This document shows, piece by piece, positions 1 through 7,066 of a stretch of 28,498 nt of DNA (the stretch's first letter is position 1; every line of letters starts with the position of its first letter). Under the pieces are notes generated by a model. That model saw only the letters and a list, made by a program, of their open reading frames with translations. It ran no database searches and was not told the DNA's origin. The stretch comes from CAZQVA01 sp964596685. Its GTDB lineage: Bacteria; Chlamydiota; Chlamydiia; Chlamydiales; VFKH01. The stretch lies in assembly GCA_964596685.1 (NCBI GenBank), contig CAZQVA010000023.1:1-28498 (forward strand), given 5' to 3'. The position numbers and the translations under genes are program-made.

Positions 1-6
1 TTAAAG

Positions 7-48
7 TGTTACCTATGTCTGTAAATAAGTTGTTACCTATGTTTGTAA
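7..48. repeat. Two-unit 24-bp-period tandem repeat, IS-end-like
   Basis: An 18-mer, TGTTACCTATGTCTGTAA, occurs at 7-24 and again at 31-48 with one mismatch, giving a period of 24 bp. Multiple short direct repeats near an end are characteristic of some insertion sequences (IS21-like and IS481-like elements), so this may be the terminus of an element lying left of the window. The element type is inferred; only the repeat is seen. Confidence 0.5.
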
Positions 49-153
49 TTGCACCCTCTGTGTACTCTGTGAGCTCTGTGGTAAAAATTTTTATTTACAC
101 TTACATAAAATTCTTTTGCAGCTGTCAAAACAACCGCAGAGGACATAGAGAAA

Positions 154-234
154 GGCGCTGTTGCACAAACCCCTTCATAGCACCTGAAGGCAGGCCACTT
201 TCTTAAGCCATGACCCAATTTTCGGCTGGAGCGA
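154..234 (-). repeat. Dispersed ~80-bp repeat, copy A (IS-end-like)
   Basis: Read on the minus strand this segment runs from TCGCTCC through GGGTCATGGC and CCTTCAGG to GTTTGTGCAACAGCGCC. It aligns along its length with 3325-3405 on the plus strand, with the blocks TCGCTCCA, GGGTCAT, CCTTCAGG and GCAACA(G/A)C in the same order and spacing. The TGTTGCACAAA terminus resembles the outer ends of IS5-superfamily elements. No transposase remains beside it. The two copies are in opposite orientation and bracket mreC and the porin-like gene. Confidence 0.6.
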
Positions 235-331
235 GACAACAAAGGTCTTGTTAGCGAGCCACGATCGCGTTATGGCCTTCCTTATTTCTCTATCTAGTTA
301 TTACTAGAAAAAGGACACCCCATAAAGAACC

Positions 332-1381
332 TTAAGTTGTGGGAGGCAACACAAAGAGTAATCCATCCGTATCTTCCAGGCGAGCACAAGGTTCAGCAGT
401 TAATTTATAACTCACATCTCCTTCCTTAAGAGGTTTGATCGTTTTGACATAACCTACAAGTAAGCCCGCTGGGAAAACTCCGTCCATGCCTGTGGTCACT
501 AAAAGGTCTCCCGGTTGCACAATTGGCTCACTATCTTTTTCTGCAAAGATCCCTCCGCTCCTTAAATCTCTGGCTTTTCCCTCTTGATCTTCAAATTCGT
601 AATTAAAACCAATGCCCTCAAGCCATCTTCCTGGACGGCGCCATTGGGGGCTACTCGCTGCCTTAACGTATCCTTTCGCTAGATGCGAGCCTCCTTCGGT
701 ATGAGCAATGAGCGTCTGTATCTGCTGCAAAAGTTCTACCAGATCCCCATTTGCATCTTTTTGGAGTAACAAGGCTCTGAGTGCCACTTTTAGATCTATA
801 TTACTATGTAAAGCAGGTATAATTCCACGAACAGCTCGTACAGCAGGCATGAGTGAGGGGTCTGTCAATAAACGCACCCATGAGCGATTTTCAAAAACAC
901 GCTCCACCATACCAATTAAGCAATTACGCCAAACCACAGGGCTATTTTTTCCAATCACTGGATTGTTTTTTCCGCGATTATCACTTTCGCCTACATCAAT
1001 CCAACACCCATCACTCCAATAACGTCTCTCTTGTGCAATTGGATGTGCTGGTAATGCAAGTAGACTTTTGGCAAGAAGAGCGCGCAACTCTGCATAGCGT
1101 CGCTGCATGTAGCCATCGCTGATAGCTTCTAGATCGAGAGCCAGTGAAAGACTTTCTGTCCGTTGTAACTCTTGGCGGTAAAGTTGCAATAATTGTGCAT
1201 TGGTCTGTTTTAGGCGACCATTTTCCACTTGAAGTACATCGTGATACGAAAGTATGGGATCTACTGCGGGCGAAAAATGAGAGAGTATAGAGGAACGAAA
1301 TAGAAATAGCGTCCCTTTAGGCATCACTAAAAGGAGAAATAACCCAATGGCTAAAGAAAATAACAGGATCGAGCGTTTCAT
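332..1381 (-). CDS. mreC: Rod shape-determining protein MreC
   Basis: 349 residues. MreC is the bitopic inner-membrane scaffold of the elongasome that links MreB to peptidoglycan synthases. The N-terminus has one membrane segment (about residues 5-22), then a long helical or coiled-coil stretch (about 45-95), then the paired beta-barrel periplasmic domain. Two parts of the family signature are visible: the first barrel around ENRSWVRLLTDPS, and the second barrel with QPGDLLVTTGMDGVFPAGL followed by VGYV. An upstream TTG at 1384 also opens the frame, but the ATG at 1381 is preferred. Its Shine-Dalgarno is poor: AAAGGTGG lies about 16 nt upstream. The gene sits 84 bp downstream of the porin-like gene, with a hairpin between. 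mreB and mreD are not in the window. The length is a little above the usual 270-330. Confidence 0.85.
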   Translation of the reverse strand: MKRSILLFSLAIGLFLLLVMPKGTLFLFRSSILSHFSPAVDPILSYHDVLQVENGRLKQTNAQLLQLYRQELQRTESLSLALDLEAISDGYMQRRYAELRALLAKSLLALPAHPIAQERRYWSDGCWIDVGESDNRGKNNPVIGKNSPVVWRNCLIGMVERVFENRSWVRLLTDPSLMPAVRAVRGIIPALHSNIDLKVALRALLLQKDANGDLVELLQQIQTLIAHTEGGSHLAKGYVKAASSPQWRRPGRWLEGIGFNYEFEDQEGKARDLRSGGIFAEKDSEPIVQPGDLLVTTGMDGVFPAGLLVGYVKTIKPLKEGDVSYKLTAEPCARLEDTDGLLFVLPPTT

Positions 1382-1435
1382 CAAATGTCATTTTGAACCA
1401 CCTTTGATTTCTTCTCAAAGATGAAAATGAAAGAA

Positions 1436-1459
1436 GGCGCTATCATCTCTGACAGCGCC
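1436..1459 (-). terminator. Hairpin terminator after the porin-like gene
   Basis: GGCGCT (1436-1441) pairs with AGCGCC (1454-1459), and the stem extends by TCA/TGA past one mismatch. Reading leftward, the stem is followed by a T-rich run (TTCTTTCATTTTC). It begins 10 bp beyond the stop codon of the barrel protein. It would end that transcript, at least partly, before mreC. Confidence 0.55.
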
Positions 1460-1468
1460 GCACGTAAC

Positions 1469-2782
1469 TTAGAAAGAGTAAACGAGAGCCAATTCACATT
1501 GACGATTATTATTCTTACCACCCACAACTTCATCTTTCGCCACAGAGTAGTCAAGCTCTGCTTTGATCGTAAAGTCACTTGTGATGTTGTAGTAATAACG
1601 CACAAGGAACCCTTTAAAGTTGTTGTTTCCTTCAGCAGTTGCTGGATCCAGATTTTCTAAATTAGTACCTGGTTGAAATGCATCTGGATCAGTAGGAGAA
1701 GCTACAGCGGGTAGATCGCCCCTGCTTGTATAGTTTCCACGTCCGATACCACAATAGTCAAAATCAGGAACTGCTTGATACCCAACGACCTGATAGCTGC
1801 AATCAAGGAGCCAATCTCCTGCTTTTTTCAACTGACCAATTTGTACGCCTAAATACCAAGCTGTATTGCGTTTAGCATTAGCAGAAACAGGAATTGCTTG
1901 CGCCGCATGGTTAATTAAAAAACCCGCCTGGATCTTGGAGTCATAACCTAATTTCTCTGGTAACAAATGATAACCCACAATCAATTGAGAGTTGATATAG
2001 CGATAGCGCAACTGTGCGGGAGCACGACTATGCTTCCAATGCGCATAGGAATAGAGCGTATAGAATCCCGTATTTGCAATATCTTCTAATCCGATTTCAC
2101 CAAACCAAGCATACTGGTCGAGAGGGAAACTCACAACAGAGGGTCCGCCGTGAATGACAAAATCGCCCCACCAACCGAGCGGGCGCTCATAAGTCAAAAG
2201 AATTCCGTTAAAAACACTGTTGAATTGAATGCGCGAAGTAAAAATATTGCGCATCGGCTGACGCCCAATTTCTCCAAATACTTCAAACTTGCCGCAGCGA
2301 TAGAACTCATAGCCCATCCAAGCAACTTCTAAAGTGCTTCTTGTCTCTGTATTCTCAATACCGACGTGATCGCCAAACTCTAAACGTAATTGCATCCAGC
2401 TGAGTTTTGTTTCATAATCGGCCTGTAAGTGCGCAGAGATATTACAACGATCTACAGAGGCTTTAGAAGAAAGAGGCTCACCTGCGACTGTTGTGACATC
2501 CGCTTCAGGAATGGTTACAGGATTGGCTGCTCCACTACCGCGCGTGCGATATCCTTGTGTTTCTTTATTTTGGCGTACCCACTTTGCGCGCACATCACCG
2601 CCAATTGTCAACCCTTCCTCACCTTCCGGCAATTCGATCTTGTCTTGCTGATAGCGAATAAACGCTCTTGCTTCAATGTCGTCGCGATTATTCATATCTT
2701 CGACATCATCATTTTGTGCCCATAGCGGGACAGCTACTACTGATAGCAACAGGGGCAAATATAGCCACTTGAAATTCTTCAT
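1469..2782 (-). CDS. Putative outer-membrane beta-barrel (porin-like) protein
   Basis: 437 residues. The start is clear: GAGGGGA lies 3-4 nt before the ATG. A signal peptide is visible (positive residues K2 and K5, hydrophobic 7-20, cleavage after LWA near residue 22). The mature part begins with an acidic linker, then alternating polar and aromatic strands typical of a beta-barrel. It ends in LALVYSF, the C-terminal phenylalanine signature recognised by the BAM complex. Many Trp/Tyr girdle residues and turn motifs such as GGDVRAKW and YSYAHWKH support a 14-18-strand pore or specific channel. I cannot assign a substrate. It resembles large-barrel proteins annotated as hypothetical outer-membrane proteins or alginate-export-like porins, but no diagnostic motif is seen. 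It is monocistronic or only loosely linked to mreC. Confidence 0.7.
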   Translation of the reverse strand: MKNFKWLYLPLLLSVVAVPLWAQNDDVEDMNNRDDIEARAFIRYQQDKIELPEGEEGLTIGGDVRAKWVRQNKETQGYRTRGSGAANPVTIPEADVTTVAGEPLSSKASVDRCNISAHLQADYETKLSWMQLRLEFGDHVGIENTETRSTLEVAWMGYEFYRCGKFEVFGEIGRQPMRNIFTSRIQFNSVFNGILLTYERPLGWWGDFVIHGGPSVVSFPLDQYAWFGEIGLEDIANTGFYTLYSYAHWKHSRAPAQLRYRYINSQLIVGYHLLPEKLGYDSKIQAGFLINHAAQAIPVSANAKRNTAWYLGVQIGQLKKAGDWLLDCSYQVVGYQAVPDFDYCGIGRGNYTSRGDLPAVASPTDPDAFQPGTNLENLDPATAEGNNNFKGFLVRYYYNITSDFTIKAELDYSVAKDEVVGGKNNNRQCELALVYSF

Positions 2783-2945
2783 AAATCCCCTCTCACGAGA
2801 AAAACGAGGGAAATTATCTATTAAAACAGCTATATTTGTAAAGTTTTCAAATTAAAATCATAAGTAACTTAAAGTTTATTTATTGTTTTACAGTAGTGCC
2901 CATAGAGAACGGTAAAGAGGGGTGATATCGTTATTCTGATTTTTA

Positions 2946-3071
2946 TTAGCAACAGCATAGATTCCACTTAGGTTGTCTGATACTTCCCCCTACCGCCCGT
3001 TGTGCTTTTAACTGTACTTTTACTTTACCTTTTTCTTTTATGGCTTTTACTGGCCTCTCTTTTTTGTCCAT
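2946..3071 (-). CDS. Possible small basic protein (41 aa) ending Cys-Cys-Cys
   Basis: A short frame starts at an ATG that is preceded 4-5 nt upstream by an excellent Shine-Dalgarno (GGGAGGTG) and ends in TAA. The product starts MDKKERPVKAIKEKGKVKV, is very lysine-rich in its first half, and ends NLCCC. It matches no family I know. The strong ribosome-binding site and the AT-rich 3'-flank argue that it may be translated. Its short length and lack of partner genes leave open that it is a chance frame or the decayed start of a longer gene. The barrel gene lies downstream on the same strand, 163 bp away. Confidence 0.35.
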   Translation of the reverse strand: MDKKERPVKAIKEKGKVKVQLKAQRAVGGSIRQPKWNLCCC

Positions 3072-3324
3072 ACTGCACCTCCCTTGGTTCCATTTGTTTT
3101 TTTATTGACGCCCTCTTCTATTCTTAGACCTTAGCGTTCTTCTGTATTACGTGACAAGGCCTTTATCCCAATAAGCTGATTATCAGGTCTTCTACTGTGA
3201 GCGATTATAAATGATGATAACTAATATTTTCATTTAATTTTATCTTGCTTGTAGCAACCAAAGAAAAATTTCTACTTTTGAATCAAATAAAGGGGAGCTT
3301 TCTAAACTTTCAGACTCTTTGGTA

Positions 3325-3405
3325 TCGCTCCAACTAAAGGTGGGTCATAGCCCAGAAGGTGGCTGACCTTCAGGCTTTATAAAGGTATTTACGCAACAAC
3401 ACCCA
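3325..3405 (+). repeat. Dispersed ~80-bp repeat, copy B
   Basis: This is a diverged plus-strand copy of the repeat at 154-234. It shares TCGCTCCAA, GGGTCATAG, the AAGGTGGCTGACCTTCAGG region, TATAAAGG and CGCAACAACACCC in order. It sits about 60 bp before the SulP start, so it may have displaced or replaced part of the native promoter. It looks older than copy A. Confidence 0.55.
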
Positions 3406-3465
3406 GGATGAATAAAAATATTTTTATAGAAAAAATATCCCCATTCTCCTATCAGTATATGAAAA

Positions 3466-5208
3466 ATGACAAACCGCTATCTACGTCTACCATCCATTTT
3501 TCGAGGGCTAACAGGCCTTTCTGCTGCTGATTTACCCAGAGAAATTTTCTCTGGATTTACGCTTGCGGCTTTGATCATCCCTCTAAATATGGGCTATGCT
3601 CAAATAGCCAATCTTTCACCGGTACTGGGTTTATACGCCGCGCTACTTCCTTTATTGATCTTTGCTCTGTTTGCTGACTCGAAATCTCTGATTGCAAGCC
3701 CCGACGCTCCCGTCGTCGCTTTAATTCCTACTCTACTTTTATTTTCTCTAGGAATGGATGGCTCTCTTATAGCCTTAACACTAAATTGTGCTTTTATATT
3801 CTTTTTGTTGTGGTTTTTTCGATTAGGTTTCTTGTTCAATTTCCTCTCACAACCGCTACTTATCGGATTTATTAGTGGTTTAGGCATCAAGATCTTTTTG
3901 CATCAGCTCTATCGGATTATGAGTGTTCCCCATGACGCTCACTCACCTATCGATAGTTCCTTAATCAATACGATTTTTCCCGACAGTGATTCCTGGCTTA
4001 GAAACGCACATAATTTTGTCTTACTTGTGAATAAAATTATCGTGCAATTTCCCCTCTCTAATTGGTATTCCATGCTCATCGGCATAGGGACGATACTGAT
4101 CATCCGACTTGGCAAACGCTATACCCCTCGATTACCTGGTGCATTGATTGCTATCATATTGATGATGCTCATTGTCAAGGTATTCAACCTTGAGGACTAT
4201 GGTGTGCAAATCTTAGGGTTTTTAAAAGCAGGTCTGCCCTCTTTTAAACTCCCTCCTACTCAATTCGATGAATATGCTCAGTTATTCCCTAGTGCTTTAA
4301 TCATTTGTGCAGTAACCCTTTCAGAGGGTTTACTTCTAACAAAGCGCTACTCTCAACTATATGGCGATAAAGTTGATATCAACCAAGAAATTTTTGCTTT
4401 TGGCGCTTCCAATATTGCAGCAGGGTTGACCGGTGCATTAGTTATGGGTTCAAGCGCTTCAAGAACAGCTACGATGGTTTCTGTCGGAGCAAGAAGCCAA
4501 ATTCCTAGTATAGTCGCTTCTTTATCCATTGGGATCGTCTTGATTTTCTACTCAGACGTCATTTCCATGCTTCCCATGGCTGCATTAGCTGGAGTGGTCG
4601 CTAATTCAGTCTTAAGCCTTGTCGAAGTGGATAAATTACGCGATCTGCAACGGAAACACTCCGCGGATTTTTGGCTAGCCATTATCGCCCTCGTTAGCGT
4701 CCTATTTATCGGCGTTTTTAAGGCAGTTATTATTACTTTTGTCCTATCTGCCGTAATGGTGGTGATGCGTGCATCGCGGCCACTTGCTGGAGTTGTCAAT
4801 AAAGACAGCGAAAATCAGTTCTTCCTTGCTAACGAAAAATCCCAACCCATCATTACCATGCCAGGCATTCTGATTTATCGCTTTGAATTCGCTCTACTCT
4901 TTTTTAATGCCACAGCTTTTGCGGATGGTATACATGATGCAATCACACGCACCTTGCAGAAGAAAGAGACTCACATTCGGTTGTTTATTTTAGATGCAAC
5001 AGGGATAGTAGATCTCGATACTACTGGAGCTTCCGCACTGGAAGACACGGTGAAGTTCATTAAAGATAACGGCATTCAAATCGCTATCACTCACGCAAGT
5101 TCAAATCTAATAAACCTGCTCCATCGCTATGATCTCACCGGTGTCATTAGCAAAGAACAAATTTTTACGACTAATACTCAAGCAATTGCGCATCTGCAAG
5201 CTACTTAA
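3466..5208 (+). CDS. SulP-family inorganic anion (sulfate/bicarbonate) transporter
   Basis: 580 residues, the normal SulP length. Residues 25-435 form the multi-pass transport domain. It opens with the family signature around AALIIPLNMGYAQIANLSP and GLYAALLP, and a later segment reads VTLSEGLLLTKRY then GSSASRTATMVSVGARSQ. Residues about 464-575 form a cytoplasmic STAS domain with the conserved loop VDLDTTGASALEDT, where the D-x-T-G serine/threonine is regulatory in anti-sigma-antagonist relatives. The protein would import sulfate or exchange anions across the inner membrane; the substrate cannot be told from sequence. No Shine-Dalgarno is obvious before the ATG. The gene stands alone and ends at two hairpins. 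Confidence 0.85.
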   Translation: MTNRYLRLPSIFRGLTGLSAADLPREIFSGFTLAALIIPLNMGYAQIANLSPVLGLYAALLPLLIFALFADSKSLIASPDAPVVALIPTLLLFSLGMDGSLIALTLNCAFIFFLLWFFRLGFLFNFLSQPLLIGFISGLGIKIFLHQLYRIMSVPHDAHSPIDSSLINTIFPDSDSWLRNAHNFVLLVNKIIVQFPLSNWYSMLIGIGTILIIRLGKRYTPRLPGALIAIILMMLIVKVFNLEDYGVQILGFLKAGLPSFKLPPTQFDEYAQLFPSALIICAVTLSEGLLLTKRYSQLYGDKVDINQEIFAFGASNIAAGLTGALVMGSSASRTATMVSVGARSQIPSIVASLSIGIVLIFYSDVISMLPMAALAGVVANSVLSLVEVDKLRDLQRKHSADFWLAIIALVSVLFIGVFKAVIITFVLSAVMVVMRASRPLAGVVNKDSENQFFLANEKSQPIITMPGILIYRFEFALLFFNATAFADGIHDAITRTLQKKETHIRLFILDATGIVDLDTTGASALEDTVKFIKDNGIQIAITHASSNLINLLHRYDLTGVISKEQIFTTNTQAIAHLQAT

Positions 5209-5278
5209 GACAATGCATAAGCCGTCTACCTCGGCGTTAAGATTGTCTAATAAGAAAATGTCTTGAGATCAATCTCAA
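5209..5278 (+). terminator. Two hairpins after the SulP gene
   Basis: Directly after the stop, GACAAT (5209-5214) can pair with ATTGTC (5242-5247), enclosing an inner GCCG/CGGC stem (5221-5235). A second perfect stem, TTGAGA-TCAA-TCTCAA, lies at 5263-5278 with AT-rich sequence beyond. No clean U-tract follows either, so function as an intrinsic terminator is only plausible. Confidence 0.35.
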
Positions 5279-5330
5279 CCAGCTCTATTTTTAAATAAAA
5301 ACATAATTTTTTTATGCCACTAGTAAATAC

Positions 5331-5427
5331 ACGTCAGTTCGATTTTAAATCACCCTTTAGCTACTCTGTGAGCTTGAATTTTTGGCCGCTTGCGCAGCTT
5401 GCGGCCCTCTTTACGAGGCTTTGATGG
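5331..5427 (+). repeat. Left arm of a 97-bp inverted repeat
   Basis: 5331-5427 is nearly identical to the reverse complement of 5918-6014, with about half a dozen differences. Each arm carries its own palindrome, GGCCGC (5384-5389) with GCGGCC (5401-5406). The arms enclose 490 bp that include an IS982-type transposase 3' fragment. Arms this long are far longer than ordinary IS982 terminal repeats. Confidence 0.8.
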
Positions 5428-5474
5428 CGCGAAGCGACAAGCAAAGATACGGATACTCTCATAATAAGCCAATC

Positions 5475-5732
5475 CTAGACCACAACATGTTCTAGTGATA
5501 AAAATGTCTCTTCTTCGGGTGTGAGTAGGATTTTTGGTGTTTTTTGTTGCAAAGCGTAAGCAATTAGACCGCCTAATAGATTTACCACAAAATTGACCGG
5601 GCTACGATGATGGGAATGCTCAATTTGAAAGATGTTCTTTAGCTGGTCAATGATGCTCTCAATAACACCTCGTTTTCTGAGTAAAAGCCTATCCAAGAGT
5701 GGCATGCGCTTGTTTTTCATTCCTTTGCGCAA
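5475..5732 (-). pseudogene. IS982-family transposase, C-terminal remnant
   Basis: About 85 codons are readable. They match the C-terminal end of IS982-type (DDE) transposases: MKNKRMPLLDRLLLRKRGV, then IESIIDQLKNIFQIEHSHHR, then SPVNFVVNLLGGLIAY. The invariant RKR..IE....LK....IEH..HRSP pattern includes the last catalytic Glu. A stop codon (TAG) lies directly upstream in frame, and the apparent TTG start is not a real one, so the N-terminal two thirds, with the two catalytic aspartates, are gone. It is inactive. It lies inside the 97-bp inverted repeats. Confidence 0.8.
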
Positions 5733-5917
5733 CTATACTGCAGAATAGTACTGTCACGTCTGTCATTTGGTCCTCTTTGTTTTTTTGTTAGGCACTTATA
5801 GTGCACTAAAAGGACCTTTTTCTTGCAGTGATTCATTCTAAAATGTCTGTAAGGTGCATTTGATGCACAAGCAATAACATATGCATAGATGACCGCATCT
5901 TTGATTGTTGTCTTGCT

Positions 5918-6014
5918 CCATCAAAGCCTCATAAGAGGGCCGCAAGCTGCGCAAGCGGCCAAAAATTCAAGCTCACAGAGCAGTTAAAGGGCGATTTAAA
6001 ATCGAACTGACGTA
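5918..6014 (-). repeat. Right arm of the 97-bp inverted repeat
   Basis: This is the mirror of 5331-5427, with the inner palindrome GGCCGC (5938-5943)/GCGGCC (5955-5960). Its outer end stops only 4 bp from the TAA of the cation transporter gene (6019), so it forms that gene's entire 3'-flank and may act as its terminator. Between the arms there is another small hairpin, GTGCAT-TTG-ATGCAC (5854-5868). Confidence 0.8.
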
Positions 6015-6018
6015 CTAC

Positions 6019-6948
6019 TTAGATTGATTTGTCCAAAGCAAGAGGTTCCGCTATTAACATCTGCACTTCAACATTTTCGTATTCCTTATCGATCTGACAT
6101 TGAAGGTTGTTGACCACTTGCTTTAACTCATGTAAGGGCGGATCAGCCTGACCAACATAATGGATTTTGATAAAATATTTACGGCCTGCTTTCCTGAAAC
6201 GTGTTACTTGAATGGTGCCTTGAAGGTGCATCTTTTTAAAGGCACTTTTACCCATCTCCTCAATATGTTGCATCAAACGCACTGACCCTTTAGGAGCTGC
6301 ATCAATAAGGTCATTGATTCCATTCTTCAATAGTGTAAAGGGGAAGTATCCCGCAACACAAACGATACCGCATACAAGAATGGGGTCAATATATTTAACC
6401 AAATAGGCATAAGGCGTATGTAAAAGGACTAGCCCGATAATGAATCCGCAAGCAATAAAAACACTCAAACCACCGTCTATAAACCATTCGACAGATTGCG
6501 CCTTTAAAAGCGCACTATGGTGTTGTTTGCTGCGTTTCCACAAAAGCGCCGCTAATACACAACTAAAAATAGCAACACTTGCTTGTGAAGCAATCGATAA
6601 ACCAAAAAAAGCCGGCATGCGCGCATGAATAATGTCGCGTATCGAAGTGACTAGTGCAAGCACAGAGGATCCTAAAATCAGCAAGCCCTCAATGACGATC
6701 ATTAACGGTTCGAATTTGTAATATCCGTAAGTGAACGATTTGTTTGCTGGAGCAGTAAGTTTTCGACATGCTTCAGCAAGAATCAAATCAGTAGCGGCAC
6801 AAACTAACGTATAGGCAGCATCAAGCATAATAGCGCTTGATTCTGTCACCAACGTCAACCACATGCCGAATACGCCTAAAACTATCGAAGCATAGGCCGA
6901 AATCCTAATCCACCGGATTTCATATTTTATTTCACGCACTCCGCTCAT
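6019..6948 (-). CDS. Cation diffusion facilitator (CDF) family transporter
   Basis: 309 residues with the CDF plan: six membrane segments over about residues 15-200, then a cytoplasmic domain (about 215-300) resembling the CDF ferredoxin-like dimerisation domain, containing KIHYVGQADPPLHELKQ. TM2 reads SSAIMLDAAYTLVCAATD. The H-x-x-x-D metal pair of classical zinc transporters appears here as Tyr46 and Cys50. In TM5 (SVEWFIDGG) Glu replaces His and the Asp is kept. It therefore belongs to a non-classical CDF clade, and the metal is uncertain. It is divergent from the RND operon, with 118 bp between the two starts. Confidence 0.8.
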   Translation of the reverse strand: MSGVREIKYEIRWIRISAYASIVLGVFGMWLTLVTESSAIMLDAAYTLVCAATDLILAEACRKLTAPANKSFTYGYYKFEPLMIVIEGLLILGSSVLALVTSIRDIIHARMPAFFGLSIASQASVAIFSCVLAALLWKRSKQHHSALLKAQSVEWFIDGGLSVFIACGFIIGLVLLHTPYAYLVKYIDPILVCGIVCVAGYFPFTLLKNGINDLIDAAPKGSVRLMQHIEEMGKSAFKKMHLQGTIQVTRFRKAGRKYFIKIHYVGQADPPLHELKQVVNNLQCQIDKEYENVEVQMLIAEPLALDKSI

Positions 6949-6997
6949 AGTTGCAGTCTAGCAAATCACACAAAGAAAGTGGTATATGAAAATTTGA

Positions 6998-7027
6998 TTG
7001 ACTTTCTCATCGGGTATTGGGTATGCC
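6998..7027 (+). promoter_or_regulatory. Candidate sigma-70-type promoter of the RND operon
   Basis: TTGACT (6998-7003) and TATGCC (7022-7027) are separated by 18 bp and lie 40 bp before the adaptor ATG, in the divergent gap. The -35 is good and the -10 weak. No adjacent regulator gene (TetR or MarR) or obvious operator palindrome was seen. Confidence 0.35.
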
Positions 7028-7066
7028 AGAATATCACAATGACGATTACGAGGTTTACTAGCGATT

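Larger units (their letters stand above)
1..331. other. Gene-free, repeat-scarred intergenic stretch
   Basis: No coding frame here has a credible start, Shine-Dalgarno or family resemblance. The stretch holds a two-unit 24-bp tandem repeat (7-48), a CTCTGTG-rich segment (56-82) loosely mirrored by an inverted counterpart near 133-153, an ~80-bp dispersed repeat (154-234), and a perfect 6-bp hairpin TCTAGT/ACTAGA at 293-308. That hairpin lies just beyond the mreC stop and could be a weak terminator for the leftward genes. The overall look is of superimposed insertion-sequence ends. That reading is inference. Confidence 0.6.
2783..3465. other. 683-bp intergenic region between the barrel gene and SulP
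   Basis: This gap holds the AT-rich leader of the barrel gene, a possible 41-residue ORF with a strong ribosome-binding site (2946-3071, minus), and copy B of the dispersed repeat (3325-3405). The rest (about 3100-3320) shows no convincing gene, tRNA or promoter. Confidence 0.6.

Noticed and set aside
7..48. CRISPR array
   Set aside because: Only two units with 6-bp spacers, no cas genes.
5716..5923. A ~67-codon open frame upstream of the IS982 remnant on the minus strand
   Set aside because: It has no start near its beginning, no recognisable family motif and lies in degraded IS sequence.
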